A stretch of DNA of 64,000 nucleotides from Rhodococcus sp. HM1 (GTDB lineage Bacteria; Actinomycetota; Actinomycetes; Mycobacteriales; Mycobacteriaceae), in contig NZ_JALPTB010000002.1 of assembly GCF_023218075.1 (NCBI RefSeq), positions 124,001 to 188,000 of the forward strand, given 5' to 3'. Below are positions 1-9,160 of the stretch, one piece after another (the stretch's first letter is position 1; every line of letters begins with the position of its first letter). A model generated the notes under the pieces. It made no database searches, was not told where the DNA came from, and saw nothing but the letters and a program-made list of their open reading frames with translations. A program made the position numbers and the translations under genes.

Positions 1-111
1 AAGACCCCCGAGCGACTCGCCATCGTCGAGGCGCTGCCGCGGACGGCGCTCGGCAAGATCCGCAAGGCCGAGCTTCGCGCCGCGCACTTCCCGAAGGCCG
101 GCAGCCGATGA
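1..111 (+). CDS. C-terminal end of an AMP-forming acyl-CoA synthetase (partial)
   Basis: An open frame enters from the left edge and ends at TGA 109-111. The 36 visible residues include PRTALGKIRKAEL, which matches the conserved C-terminal motif of ANL-superfamily acyl-CoA ligases; the lysine of GKI(R/L)K is the catalytic lysine for adenylation. The stop overlaps the ATG of the next gene by 3 bases, so it is translationally coupled to the catabolic operon that follows. It would activate a carboxylic acid to its CoA ester. The substrate cannot be inferred from this fragment. Confidence 0.8.
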   Translation, partial: KTPERLAIVEALPRTALGKIRKAELRAAHFPKAGSR

Positions 112-1100
112 ACGTGCGCTGGGAAGACCTGCGGCTGCCGGTGATGGCAGCACCCATGTTCATCGTCTCGAATCTCGATCTGGTGATCGCAGCGTGCCGC
201 GCCGGTGTCATCGGAGCGTTCCCGTCCGCGAACCCGCGGGCTCCCGAGACGCTCGACGGCTGGCTCGGCGCCATCCGTGCCGCCGAACGCGAGAGCGTCG
301 ATTGTGGGAAGCCGTTTGCACCGTTCTGCGTGAACATGCTCGCGTCGTCCGCGCTCGACAAGGACAAACGCGACCGTGCGCTCGCGACCGTCGCAAAACA
401 CGAGGCGCCGCTGATCCTCACCAACATGGGCGATCCGAAGGAGGTCGTCGACGCCGCGCACGGCTGGGGCGGAACGGTCTTCCACGACGTGACGACCATC
501 CGGCACGCCGAAAAGGCGATCGAAGCCGGGGTCGACGGGCTCATGCTCGTCTGCGCAGGTGCCGGTGGACACGCGGGCACGTTGTCACCGTTCGCCTTCC
601 TGCCGCAGGTGCGACGTATGTTCGACGGACCCATCATGCTGGCCGGCGGCATCGCGGACGGCAACGGCATCGCGGCGGCTCTGACGCTCGGCGCCGACGT
701 CGTGGTGATGGGCACACGGTTCATCGCCACCCTCGAGTCGGGAACGGTCGACGACCACAAGAAGATGCTCGTCGATTCGCGCAGTGAGGACGTGGTGTTC
801 ACCGATTCCATCGCGGGCCTGCCGGCAAGCTTTCTCGCGCCGTCGATCGCCGCGAACGGGCTCGACCCTGCCGATCTCCCGAAACCGCTGGCTCGGCATC
901 GGCCGAACCTACCCGCCGGGGTGAAGCCGTGGAAGACGGTGTTCAGCGGCGGACATTCGACCGGACTGATCCACGACATTCCACCGGTGGCGGGTGTGGT
1001 CGACAGGCTGGTCCACGAATTCGATACTGCCCGCGAAGCGATCGATTGGCGAACCGCGCTCGCCGAGTCGGTGGCGCGCAAGAAAGCGAAACAAGCATGA
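108..1100 (+). CDS. Nitronate monooxygenase / 2-nitropropane dioxygenase-like flavoprotein
   Basis: A 330-residue TIM-barrel flavoprotein of the NPD/nitronate monooxygenase family. It starts LPVMAAPMF, typical of the FMN-binding first strand, and carries the phosphate-binding motifs GAGGHAG, GGIADG and GTRFIATLES. Family members oxidise nitronates, but many act as FMN-dependent dehydrogenases or enoyl reductases, including in CoA-ester catabolism. The setting here, between an acyl-CoA ligase and a thioesterase/enoyl-CoA hydratase, favours a role on an acyl-CoA intermediate (inference). The ATG overlaps the stop of the upstream ligase, and its own stop overlaps the next ATG. Confidence 0.82.
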   Translation: MNVRWEDLRLPVMAAPMFIVSNLDLVIAACRAGVIGAFPSANPRAPETLDGWLGAIRAAERESVDCGKPFAPFCVNMLASSALDKDKRDRALATVAKHEAPLILTNMGDPKEVVDAAHGWGGTVFHDVTTIRHAEKAIEAGVDGLMLVCAGAGGHAGTLSPFAFLPQVRRMFDGPIMLAGGIADGNGIAAALTLGADVVVMGTRFIATLESGTVDDHKKMLVDSRSEDVVFTDSIAGLPASFLAPSIAANGLDPADLPKPLARHRPNLPAGVKPWKTVFSGGHSTGLIHDIPPVAGVVDRLVHEFDTAREAIDWRTALAESVARKKAKQA

Positions 1101-1537
1101 CGAACGTCCTGGACCCACGCACCCTCAGCGGTTTCAACTCGCGTCTGGGCATGACATTGACCGAAGTTACCGCCGACCGTGCAGTCGCGACGATCGTGAT
1201 CGCGGAGGAACATCTACAGCCCGCCGGGATCGTTCACGGTGGCGTGCACTGTGCGATCGTCGAGACGCTGGCGAGTATCGCTGCCGGCGAATATTTCTCG
1301 GGCCCCGGCCGCAGCGTTGTAGGGGCGAACAACTCGACGGACTTCATACGCGCGGTGGGCGTGGGAAGTGTACTGACCGCAGAAGCGACGCCCATCCACC
1401 GCGGCCGGACCCAGCAGTTGTGGCAGGTCCGGATCGTCGGATCCGACGGCCGGCTCGTGGCCCGGGGCAATGTGCGGCTGGCAAATCTCGAATCTCGAGA
1501 AGACGATCGATCTGTCACGGAACCGAGGAAATCATGA
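1097..1537 (+). CDS. PaaI-type hotdog-fold thioesterase
   Basis: A 146-residue single hotdog-domain protein. The motif GIVHGGVHCAIVETLAS holds the HGG and downstream acidic residue that form the active site in PaaI/YdiI thioesterases. The expected role is hydrolysis of acyl-CoA or aryl-CoA esters, either to release product or to rescue trapped CoA. The start at ATG 1097 overlaps the previous stop (ATGA), and the length fits the family. An upstream in-frame extension exists but overlaps the preceding gene and has no family similarity. It belongs to the same tightly coupled operon as its neighbours. Confidence 0.85.
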   Translation: MTNVLDPRTLSGFNSRLGMTLTEVTADRAVATIVIAEEHLQPAGIVHGGVHCAIVETLASIAAGEYFSGPGRSVVGANNSTDFIRAVGVGSVLTAEATPIHRGRTQQLWQVRIVGSDGRLVARGNVRLANLESREDDRSVTEPRKS

Positions 1538-2349
1538 CCGACGTGTTGTCCATCGAGCATCCGCGCGATGAAGTCAAGGTGCTGCGGATGGATCGTCCGG
1601 ACAAGCTCAATGCACTGGACCTCGAACTCGTCGCGGCACTGCACCGTGAATTCGACGCGCTCGCGTCGGACCGCACGACCCGTGTGGTCGTCCTCGCCGG
1701 GACGGGCCGTGGGTTCTGTGCCGGACTAGACCTCGACGGTTACGGTGACGTGCCGGGTACCGAGCAGACCGGTCCTGTACACCGGACGATGGCCCGCCAG
1801 GAGGACATCGCTTCGCTCGTGCAGAAGATGCGGAGGCTGCCGCAGGTGTTCGTCGCGGCCGTCAACGGACCGGCCGCCGGCGGTGGGCTCGCCCTGGTGT
1901 GTGCAAGCGACGTGCGTATCGCCGCCGAAAGTGCGGTGTTCGCGGTGTCGTTCATCAAGGTCGGCTTCTCCGGCTGCGATATCGGCACCTCGTGGATGTT
2001 GCCGCGGATCGTCGGTGCAGGCCGCGCGCACGAGCTCATGCTCACCGCACGCAAGTTCGGCTCCGGCGAGGCCTTGCGGATCGGCCTGCTCGCGGATGTC
2101 GTTCCGGACGACCGACTCGATGAACGTGTCGACGCCTGCATCGACGACTTGCTTGCGGCGCCGCCGCTGTCGCTGACGCTGACCAAGCGCGGCATGTGGC
2201 TGTCGCTCGAGATTCCCTCGTTCGACACCGCCGTGGAATTCGAGAACCGGCAGCAGGCACTCACGTCCGTGACCGCCGACCAGTCCGAGGCGATGACAGC
2301 TTTCGTGGAAAAGCGGTCACCCGTCTACGGGAACCGGCGATCGCGATGA
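1534..2349 (+). CDS. Enoyl-CoA hydratase/isomerase family protein (crotonase fold)
   Basis: A 271-residue crotonase-family protein. It shows RPDKLNALDLEL near the N-terminus, the first oxyanion-hole segment GRGFCAGLDLDG, and the second oxyanion-hole segment NGPAAGGGLALVCASDVRIAA. The conserved glutamate pair of true hydratases is not clearly present: the segment after GGG reads FAVSFIKVGFSGCDIGTSW, so isomerase or other crotonase chemistry is possible. The start at ATG 1534 overlaps the thioesterase stop. It probably hydrates or isomerises an unsaturated CoA ester in the cluster pathway. Confidence 0.85.
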   Translation: MTDVLSIEHPRDEVKVLRMDRPDKLNALDLELVAALHREFDALASDRTTRVVVLAGTGRGFCAGLDLDGYGDVPGTEQTGPVHRTMARQEDIASLVQKMRRLPQVFVAAVNGPAAGGGLALVCASDVRIAAESAVFAVSFIKVGFSGCDIGTSWMLPRIVGAGRAHELMLTARKFGSGEALRIGLLADVVPDDRLDERVDACIDDLLAAPPLSLTLTKRGMWLSLEIPSFDTAVEFENRQQALTSVTADQSEAMTAFVEKRSPVYGNRRSR

Positions 2350-3134
2350 CCGACGAGAACACGACAGAACAGACCCCCGTCGCCTTGATCAGCGGCGCGG
2401 GTCGCGGGACCGGTCGCGCCATCGCGCTACGGCTGGCCCGCGAGGGATTCGATATCGCGGGGCTGTATGCGCGCGACGATGCCGCGGCCGACACCACCCG
2501 GGCCGACGTGGAGTCGGCCGGTGTGCGATGCCGGATGTACCGGTGTGATGTGGCGGACGCATCGGCTGTTGCGGAATGCGTGGCCGAGGTCGTCGCCGAC
2601 TTCGGGCACCTCGATGTGCTGGTCCACAACGCCGGAATTGCCAGTCGCGGAAAGACCGTGGCGGATACGGACCCGGCGGAGGTGACCCGCGTAGTCGGGG
2701 TGCACGCCTTCGGGGCGTTTCATCTGCTCTCGGCGGCGATACCGTCGCTGCGCAAGTCCGACCGGGCAGCGGTGGTTCTCGTCTCCAGTACCGCCGCGGC
2801 GACTCCCGCCCCCGGCAACGGGCCCTACACTCTCGGAAAAGTGGCGCTCGAGGCACTGGGAAGGACTGTCGCTGCCGAGGAGGCCCGCCATGGGATCCGA
2901 GTGAACATCGTGGCTCCCGGGTTGATCGTCACCGAGATGGGGGATCGTCTGGCCCGTGCCGTCACCGGTGCCGCGGATGCTGCGGAGCTCGATGCGCGCA
3001 TGCCCTTCGGGCGCGTCACCCGACCGGAAGACGTGGCGGAGACTATTGAGTTCCTCGTTTCGGAGCGGGCCCGGCAGATTACCGGCCAGCGGATAGAGGT
3101 GCACGGAGGTGTTCCGGGCGTCCCGAAAACCTAG
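2346..3134 (+). CDS. Short-chain dehydrogenase/reductase
   Basis: A 262-residue classical SDR with the nucleotide-binding motif SGAGRGTGRAIA, the NAG motif VLVHNAGIAS, catalytic Ser in VLVSSTAAA, and the YxxxK pair in GPYTLGKVAL. It ends in the usual TGQRIEVHGG segment. It would oxidise a hydroxyl group or reduce a ketone with NAD(P)H, plausibly the hydroxyacyl-CoA formed by the preceding crotonase (inference). ATG 2346 overlaps the previous stop (ATGA), so five genes from the left edge form one translationally coupled string. About 110 bp follow before the next gene. Confidence 0.88.
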   Translation: MTDENTTEQTPVALISGAGRGTGRAIALRLAREGFDIAGLYARDDAAADTTRADVESAGVRCRMYRCDVADASAVAECVAEVVADFGHLDVLVHNAGIASRGKTVADTDPAEVTRVVGVHAFGAFHLLSAAIPSLRKSDRAAVVLVSSTAAATPAPGNGPYTLGKVALEALGRTVAAEEARHGIRVNIVAPGLIVTEMGDRLARAVTGAADAAELDARMPFGRVTRPEDVAETIEFLVSERARQITGQRIEVHGGVPGVPKT

Positions 3135-3244
3135 GGGCGTCGAACAGAACTCCAGGAACGTGTCCGTCGCGTATCCTCACCGAGATCTGCAGTAGCACAG
3201 TCATATCAACTGACAGGGTGTCGACGACGTTAGCGAAAGGCGCC

Positions 3245-4177
3245 ATGATGACCGCACAGGAAATCGGTTTCGTCGAAGCCGACGACTACCTGCATCCGGT
3301 CTCCGACAACTTCTACGAGAACGAGACGTTCTGGTTCTCCTTCTTCGTCCCGGAGCGCAATATCGGCGCGTGGATCTACGTGGGGGTGCGGCAGAACGCG
3401 GGAATCACGCACGGCGGGCTCTGGATCTGGGACGACACCGCGGTGGAGCCGTGGGATCTGCCCTTCTACGAGGGTTTTTCGGCACTGAAGATGCCGACCT
3501 TCGACGGACCGAAGCTGATCAGCCCGACCGGCGCGACGATCGCAGTGATCGAGCCGGGGGAGGTCTACGACGTCCGCTACGACGATCGGAACCGGATCTC
3601 CGTCGAACTGTCGTTCCGAGGATTCGAGCGGCCCGTTCCGCTTCTCCGGGGAGCCCCGCCCTATCCGGCGGCGTCGCACTACGACCAGACCGGCCGGGTC
3701 ACCGGGCACCTGATTCTCGACGGCGAACGAATCGAGGTCGACTGCTGCGCGATGCGGGACCGATCGTGGGGTCCGCGCACCGAGCGGGGATACGGTCGCG
3801 TGGGATACACCTGGCTGGCCGACCCCGAGTGCAGCCTGCTCACCTATTCGGTACCCACCGACACGACCGACAGCGTGCACACCGGGTATGTGCGTCGCGG
3901 CAACGAGGTCTCGCGCCTGGTGGGCGGCGAGCGGACGGTGGTCCGGGATCCGGCTCGTGCCTGGGTGGACAGGCTCGAGATCGCGGTGACCGACGAGCAC
4001 GGGGGCGAGGTCGTTGCCACCGGGACCGCTCGGAGCCGGATGATCCTGCCCGGTGCGACCAACGTGTGCATCAATACGCTGCTCGAATTCGAGATCGACG
4101 GCCGGACCGTCTACGGGGAGGACCAGGACGTGTGGTCGATCGAGTTGTTCCGCCGGGCGCGTTCGAACCGGTCATGA
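3245..4177 (+). CDS. CrtC/tocopherol cyclase-like lipocalin-fold protein (DUF7064/7065-like)
   Basis: About 310 residues, no signal peptide. It is rich in tryptophan and short beta strands (NETFWFSFFVPERNIGAWIY, GGLWIWDD, CCAMRDRSWGPR, GYTWLADPE), the pattern of two-domain lipocalin-like proteins related to hydroxyneurosporene synthase. Such proteins recur in actinobacterial steroid, terpenoid and hydrocarbon clusters, but their reaction is not established. The start is ambiguous: AAAGG at 3236-3240 suits ATG 3245 or 3248, while an in-frame GTG lies at 3218. The domain name is from memory; the fold assignment is tentative. Confidence 0.6.
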   Translation: MMTAQEIGFVEADDYLHPVSDNFYENETFWFSFFVPERNIGAWIYVGVRQNAGITHGGLWIWDDTAVEPWDLPFYEGFSALKMPTFDGPKLISPTGATIAVIEPGEVYDVRYDDRNRISVELSFRGFERPVPLLRGAPPYPAASHYDQTGRVTGHLILDGERIEVDCCAMRDRSWGPRTERGYGRVGYTWLADPECSLLTYSVPTDTTDSVHTGYVRRGNEVSRLVGGERTVVRDPARAWVDRLEIAVTDEHGGEVVATGTARSRMILPGATNVCINTLLEFEIDGRTVYGEDQDVWSIELFRRARSNRS

Positions 4178-4197
4178 GTCGGCACGCCGGCGGGCGA

Positions 4198-4932
4198 TCA
4201 GCGGTCGCCGAACCGCTCGTCGATTCCCTCGAGGCGGAAACGGATGCGTACCGCCGCGTCCCGGGCGGTGGCGATCGCGTCGGCGGCAGCGGAGAGGGCC
4301 CGATCGAGTTCCGCATTCGGGTGCAGCGGTGGCCCGGCTGTGGTGTCGGACGCGGGCTGGGGGCGCAGGGCCGGCGCGACGAACGTCCGGAACCGATGGC
4401 GCGCGGCCTTTTCGGAGCGGTCCGGATATTCCGCCGCGAGATAGGTCTGCTCGAGGAGGAAGTCGATCATCTCGCGGACGGGGATATCGGTGCGGATGAT
4501 GCCGGCGGCTTGACCGGCGAGCAGGACCGGACCGGAGATCTCGTCGGTCAGCGACCGGATGTCCTCGTCCAGCACGGCAGCGGAGTGCTGCGCAACCAAT
4601 GCCCTGATGACCGGGTCCTCGGGCAGTTCGCGTGTCGTGTAGACCAGGACGTCTTCGATCTTCCCGAGGATGTCGGGTTGCGCCGCGATGATCTCGCGGG
4701 TACGGGCGATGTGGTTCCGGGCGCGGTGGATACCGACCAGGATGATCATGCGGGACGTGTTGCCGAGCTGACGGAACGCCGTCGCCCGCGAGACCCCTGC
4801 CCGCTCGGCTACCGCCGCCATGGTTATCGCCGTGGTGCCCTGGATGCGCATCTCCTCGTCGGCTGCCCGTACGAGCCGTGTCCGCACGCTCTCATCGCAG
4901 TCGGGGAGCGAGTTGGATGTCTGCGACGGCAT
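4198..4932 (-). CDS. TetR-family transcriptional regulator
   Basis: A 244-residue regulator. The N-terminal helix-turn-helix reads AVAERAGVSRATAFRQLGNTS and is followed by a variable all-helical ligand domain. It is convergent with the lipocalin-like gene (20-bp gap) and divergent from the ferredoxin/SDR/aldehyde dehydrogenase/P450 string. It is therefore the natural candidate repressor for that string, through the 240-bp intergenic region. Its ligand is probably a pathway substrate or CoA intermediate (inference). Confidence 0.88.
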   Translation of the reverse strand: MPSQTSNSLPDCDESVRTRLVRAADEEMRIQGTTAITMAAVAERAGVSRATAFRQLGNTSRMIILVGIHRARNHIARTREIIAAQPDILGKIEDVLVYTTRELPEDPVIRALVAQHSAAVLDEDIRSLTDEISGPVLLAGQAAGIIRTDIPVREMIDFLLEQTYLAAEYPDRSEKAARHRFRTFVAPALRPQPASDTTAGPPLHPNAELDRALSAAADAIATARDAAVRIRFRLEGIDERFGDR

Positions 4933-5173
4933 GCGGTCACTCTAACGGCGGAAGCGGCGGAACGTCTGCTCGACGCGAAGAGTGTGTGGGGTCACTACCT
5001 ATCTATCTATGTGACCTAAGTCTCGACAATATGGACGATTCTCGCTACGATCGACCATGAAAGTCTCAAGCTGTGCGATCTTGCGTGGTTTGAGTCTCAC
5101 GATGAGTCGGATTTCTCGCGGTCGTGTGTCTTGCTCGCTGCGCGCACCGCCCACGTCGAAACGGCAGGATCCA
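4933..5173. promoter_or_regulatory. Divergent promoter region between TetR gene and ferredoxin operon
   Basis: 241 bp with no convincing gene. It contains three CTAT units in a row near 5000-5012 and three copies of AGTCTC (about 5021, 5060 and 5093). Two of these face each other as CTCAA and TTTGAG about 20 bp apart (5063-5095). These are plausible regulator-binding elements, but no single clean palindrome stands out. Confidence 0.4.
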
Positions 5174-5362
5174 ATGAAGCTCACGGTCGACACGAAGAAA
5201 TGTTCCGGACATGCCCGCTGTTACGCCGTGGCTCCCGAAGTGTTCGATATCGACGATCTCGGCTACGCCCTTCCGCTCGACCGCGAGGTCGAGGAACCGA
5301 TCGACGAGCGGATCGCCGCGGGGATCGCGGCATGCCCCGAACGCGCCATCCACCTCCACTGA
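5174..5362 (+). CDS. [3Fe-4S]-type ferredoxin (P450 partner)
   Basis: A 62-residue acidic ferredoxin. The cluster motif is CSGHARC near the N-terminus (the second cysteine of a 4Fe-4S motif is replaced by His) with the final ligand in ACPERAI, the signature of 3Fe-4S ferredoxins that serve actinobacterial P450s. ATG 5174 gives the usual family length; a longer in-frame extension upstream has no similarity to ferredoxins. It lies about 2.5 kb upstream of the P450 in the same direction and probably passes electrons to it from a ferredoxin reductase that is not in this window. Confidence 0.9.
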   Translation: MKLTVDTKKCSGHARCYAVAPEVFDIDDLGYALPLDREVEEPIDERIAAGIAACPERAIHLH

Positions 5363-5487
5363 TCCATCTCCCGCCGGGCGGCGACACCGGCTCATCGCCC
5401 CGGTTCCCGGCCCATCGGACTGCAGTGCCCCGTCTCCAACCGCCAGTGTCTTTCGAACCCACCGTAATCCGAACAAGGACAACAACT

Positions 5488-6348
5488 ATGGGACGTGTAC
5501 AGGACAAGGTCGTCTTCATCACCGGCGCTGCCCGCGGGCAGGGCCGAGCGCACGCCGTCCGGCTCGCGCAGGAGGGCGCGAAGATCGTCGGCGTCGACTT
5601 CTGCGAGGACATCAAGACCAACGCCTACTCGATGGCGACGCCGGACGATCTCGCCGAGACGGTGCGACTGGTCGAAGAAGCCGGAGGCCGCATGCTCTCC
5701 ACGATCGCCGATGTGCGTGACCGCCAGGCGCTGACCGCCGCGGTCGAGGCGGGAGTCGCCGAGTTCGGCCGGATCGACGGTGTCGTCGCGCAGGCCGGCA
5801 TCTGCCCCCTCGGAACCGACGATCCGCAGGCCTTCCTCGACGCGTTCACGATCGACTTCGTCGGCGTCGTCAACGCCGTCGAGGCCGCCCTCCCGCACCT
5901 GGCCGACGGTGGTTCGATCGTCGCGACCGGCAGCCTCGCCGCCCTGCTTCCCGGGTCGACCGACAACCCGACGAACGGGGCCGGTGGCCTCGGATACGCG
6001 CTCGCCAAGCGCTCGATCGCCGCCTTCGTGAACGACCTGGCAGTGGTCCTCGGCCCCAAGGGAATTCGCGTGAACGCGGTCCATCCGACCAACGTCAACA
6101 CCCCCATGCTCCACAGCGAGATCATGTACCGGCAGTTCCGTCCGGATCTCGAGTCGCCGACGCGCGAGGACGCCGAGCCCGTCTTCCCCGTGATGACCAA
6201 CATGGGTGTGCCGTACGTCGAACCCGAGGCTGTCGCCGAGATGGTGCTGTACCTCCTCTCCGATGCGTCGCGCTACGTCACCGGCATGCAGATGCGCGTG
6301 GACGCCGGCGGCTACGTCCGCAACCGCCCGCAGCAGCCCTCCTTTTGA
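5488..6348 (+). CDS. Mycofactocin-coupled SDR family oxidoreductase
   Basis: A 286-residue SDR. The glycine motif is TGAARGQGRAHAVRLAQEGA, with DVRD before the third strand, VVAQAGICP, and YALAK as the catalytic Tyr/Lys. The run GAARGQGRAHAVRLA, a long insertion after the second strand (SMATPDDLAETV), and a C-terminal CG-poor tail are hallmarks of the subfamily that keeps its nicotinamide cofactor bound and needs mycofactocin as electron acceptor (family knowledge). It would oxidise an alcohol produced by the P450 to an aldehyde or ketone. The mycofactocin biosynthesis genes are not in the window. Confidence 0.82.
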   Translation: MGRVQDKVVFITGAARGQGRAHAVRLAQEGAKIVGVDFCEDIKTNAYSMATPDDLAETVRLVEEAGGRMLSTIADVRDRQALTAAVEAGVAEFGRIDGVVAQAGICPLGTDDPQAFLDAFTIDFVGVVNAVEAALPHLADGGSIVATGSLAALLPGSTDNPTNGAGGLGYALAKRSIAAFVNDLAVVLGPKGIRVNAVHPTNVNTPMLHSEIMYRQFRPDLESPTREDAEPVFPVMTNMGVPYVEPEAVAEMVLYLLSDASRYVTGMQMRVDAGGYVRNRPQQPSF

Positions 6349-6379
6349 ACGAGATCCACCGAGAATCCGGAGAACTCCC

Positions 6380-7846
6380 GTGGCACAGAACATCTCGAAG
6401 CTCTACATCGACGGCCGGTGGGTCGACAGTGAGTCGGATGTCGTCCTCGACGTCCTGAATCCGGCGACCGAGGAAGTGATCGGCCGGGTTCCGCAGGCCA
6501 CCGTCGGAGAGGTGAGCCGCGCCATCGACGCCGCGCGGCGCGCATTCGACGAGGGCCCGTGGCCGACGATGTCGCCCCGCGAGCGGGCTCAGGTGATGCT
6601 GAGAATGGCCGACGCGCTGGACAAGCGTCGCGCCGAGCTCGTGGAGCTGAACATCGCAGAGTCCGGCTCGACCCGGATGCTCGCCGAGTACCTGCAGGTG
6701 GGCATTCCGCTGCAGCACTTCCGCGACATGGCCGACCGCATCCTGCCGACTTTCTCGTTCGAGCGCGGGGTTCTGCCGACCATCGGTGACGGGATCGGTC
6801 AGGGCATCGTGGTCCGCGAACCGGCGGGGGTCGCGGTGCTCATCTCGGCGTACAACTTCCCGCTGTTCCTCAACATCATGAAGCTCGCCCCGGCCCTCGC
6901 CGCCGGCTGCACCGTGGTTCTCAAGCCCGCCCCGACCACCCCGCTCGAGGCCTTCGTCCTCGGTGAGATCGCCGACGAGGCAGGCCTTCCCGCGGGCGTG
7001 CTCAACATCGTGACGGGCGACATCGACGCCGGCCGGGAACTGACCACGAATCCGAAGGTCGATCTCGTCAGCTTCACAGGCTCCGACACCGTCGGTCGCC
7101 AGGTCTACGAGCAGGCCGCGCCGAGCCTCAAGAAGGTGGTCCTCGAACTCGGTGGCAAGTCCCCGAACATCATCTGCGAGGACGCCGATCTCGCCGCCGT
7201 CACCACATCCGTGATCGGCAACATGATCACCCATGCGGGACAGGGTTGCGCGCTGTTCACGCGCACCCTCGTGCATCGCTCCCGGTACGACGAGCTCGTC
7301 GCGGCCGTCAGCGCAGGACTGTCGATGGTCAAGGTGGGTGATCCCGCCGAACCGGACACCGTGATGGGGCCGCTGATCAGCGAAGCCCAGCGCAGCAAGG
7401 TCGAAGCGCTCATCGCCAGGGGTGTGGAACAGGGCGCCGAGATCGCGTTCGGTGGTGGTCGCCCGGCGCTCGAGAAGGGCTTCTTCGTCGAACCGACGCT
7501 GTTCGTCGACGTCGACAACTCCATGGACATCGCCCGCAAGGAGTTCTTCGGCCCGGTCGGCGTCATCATCCCGTTCGACGACGACGACCACGCGGTGCGC
7601 CTCGCCAACGACAGCGAGTACGGCCTCGGCGGCAGCGTGTACGCCTCCGACCCCGTACGGGCACTCGCCATCGCCCGGCGGATTCGTACCGGATTCGTCT
7701 CGCTCAACGGCGGTGGTGGGGGAGTCACCCCGCACATTCCGTTCGGGGGATACAAGCAGTCCGGCCTGGGTCGTGAATGGGGCGAGGCCGGCCTCGAGGA
7801 GTACCTGCAGACCAAGGCCATCACCTGGAGCGCAGCCCGCGGCTGA
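6380..7846 (+). CDS. NAD(P)+-dependent aldehyde dehydrogenase
   Basis: A 488-residue aldehyde dehydrogenase. The general base Glu256 lies in LELGGKSPN and the nucleophile Cys290 in GQGCALFTR; the cofactor-binding segment is GSDTVGRQVY and the C-terminal motif PFGGYKQSGLGRE. It starts at GTG 6380, giving the usual N-terminus (KLYIDGRWV). It would oxidise the aldehyde formed by the upstream mycofactocin-type SDR to a carboxylic acid that the CoA ligases here could activate. It sits 31 bp downstream of the SDR and 38 bp upstream of the P450, in one operon. Confidence 0.92.
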   Translation: MAQNISKLYIDGRWVDSESDVVLDVLNPATEEVIGRVPQATVGEVSRAIDAARRAFDEGPWPTMSPRERAQVMLRMADALDKRRAELVELNIAESGSTRMLAEYLQVGIPLQHFRDMADRILPTFSFERGVLPTIGDGIGQGIVVREPAGVAVLISAYNFPLFLNIMKLAPALAAGCTVVLKPAPTTPLEAFVLGEIADEAGLPAGVLNIVTGDIDAGRELTTNPKVDLVSFTGSDTVGRQVYEQAAPSLKKVVLELGGKSPNIICEDADLAAVTTSVIGNMITHAGQGCALFTRTLVHRSRYDELVAAVSAGLSMVKVGDPAEPDTVMGPLISEAQRSKVEALIARGVEQGAEIAFGGGRPALEKGFFVEPTLFVDVDNSMDIARKEFFGPVGVIIPFDDDDHAVRLANDSEYGLGGSVYASDPVRALAIARRIRTGFVSLNGGGGGVTPHIPFGGYKQSGLGREWGEAGLEEYLQTKAITWSAARG

Positions 7847-7884
7847 CGGCCCGCGCTCTCGTCGACTTCCACCTAAGGACGATC

Positions 7885-9105
7885 ATGACCCAGACGGAAC
7901 CCACACCCACGACGCCACCCGCGGGCAGGTGCCCCGTACACAACTTCAACTACGCCGAGTACAAGCCGGTGGGCGAGTGGTTCGCCCGCTACGACGAGTT
8001 CCGGGAGAAGTCGCCGATCTTCCGGAACGAATTCGGACCGGGGTACTACACGGTCTCCAACTACGAGGGCATCCTCAAGGTGATGCAGGACGCGGAGACG
8101 TTCTCCAACAGCGTCGTGACCCCGCTCGAGCCCAATCCGCAGTTCAAGTGGATTCCGGAGATGCTCGACGGTGACGAGCATCTGCAGTGGCGGAAGCAAC
8201 TCGGTCCGCTGTTCTCCCCGAAGACCACCGAGAAGCTGGACGCGAAGGTGCGGGAGCGGGCGATCGAGCTCGTCGAAGGGATCCAGGCGAAGGGCGGCGG
8301 CGCGACCGAGTTCATGGCCGAGTTCGCCCAGCAGTTCCCGACTTCGATCTTCCTGGAACTGATGGGGCTCCCCGTCGAGGAACTGCCGCAGTTCATGGAG
8401 TGGGAACACGCGATTCTCCACGCCTCGGACGACGATCTCGCAGCGCGCGAGGCCGCTCAGGTCGCGGCGATGCAGGCCGTGATGGGACGGTTCTACACGA
8501 CCATCACCGAGCGACGTGCCGAGCCGAAGGACGACATCGTCAGCAAGGCACTCGAATTCGAGATCGACGGCAAGCCCGTCAGCGACGAGGACCTGCTCTC
8601 GTTCTGCCTGCTGATGTTCATGGCCGGTCTCGACACCGTGTCGGTGACGCTCGGCTGGGCGTTCTACCACCTCGCGACGCATCCGGAGGATCGTGCCCGC
8701 ATCGTCGAGGATCCCGAACTGATCCCGGATGCGGTCGAAGAGATCCTGCGGGCGTACGCCATCGTGGTGCCGGCGCGGAAGGTCATGAAGGACACCGAGC
8801 TGCTGGGCTGCCCGTTGAAGGCCGGCGACATGGTGAATTTCGCACTCGCCGCGGCGAATCGCGACGAGGCCGTCTTCGAGAACGGCACCGAGGTCGACAT
8901 CACGCGGTCGCCGAACAATCACATCGCCTTCGGTGCGGGCCCGCACCGTTGCCTCGGTTCGCATCTGGCGCGGCGCGAGCTGCGTATCGCACTCGAGGAA
9001 TGGCACAAGAGGATTCCGGACTACCGGCTCGCTCCGGACGCGGAGCTCTTCGAAACCGGTGGTCAGCTCGGTCTGACCTCGCTCCCACTCCTGTGGGACA
9101 GCTAG
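7885..9105 (+). CDS. Cytochrome P450
   Basis: A 406-residue soluble bacterial P450. The haem-ligand motif is FGAGPHRCLGSHLA with Cys356 as thiolate ligand; the I-helix oxygen-activation motif is AGLDT (247-251) and the ExxR motif lies in EEILR. The start at ATG 7885 has AAGGA at 7875-7879. It probably hydroxylates the pathway substrate as the first step, using the 3Fe-4S ferredoxin encoded upstream. The substrate cannot be read from the sequence. Neighbouring alcohol and aldehyde dehydrogenases suggest terminal or side-chain methyl oxidation (inference). Confidence 0.93.
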   Translation: MTQTEPTPTTPPAGRCPVHNFNYAEYKPVGEWFARYDEFREKSPIFRNEFGPGYYTVSNYEGILKVMQDAETFSNSVVTPLEPNPQFKWIPEMLDGDEHLQWRKQLGPLFSPKTTEKLDAKVRERAIELVEGIQAKGGGATEFMAEFAQQFPTSIFLELMGLPVEELPQFMEWEHAILHASDDDLAAREAAQVAAMQAVMGRFYTTITERRAEPKDDIVSKALEFEIDGKPVSDEDLLSFCLLMFMAGLDTVSVTLGWAFYHLATHPEDRARIVEDPELIPDAVEEILRAYAIVVPARKVMKDTELLGCPLKAGDMVNFALAAANRDEAVFENGTEVDITRSPNNHIAFGAGPHRCLGSHLARRELRIALEEWHKRIPDYRLAPDAELFETGGQLGLTSLPLLWDS

Positions 9106-9160
9106 TCCGACTTGCCGTGCCGTTTCCACCAGCTCACCTTTCGAACCCGGGAGACGCATC

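Noticed and set aside
3370-5019. 549-codon plus-strand frame across the lipocalin-like and TetR genes
   Set aside because: It overlaps two recognisable genes in other frames and has no domain similarity; typical GC-rich antisense or alternate-frame shadow.
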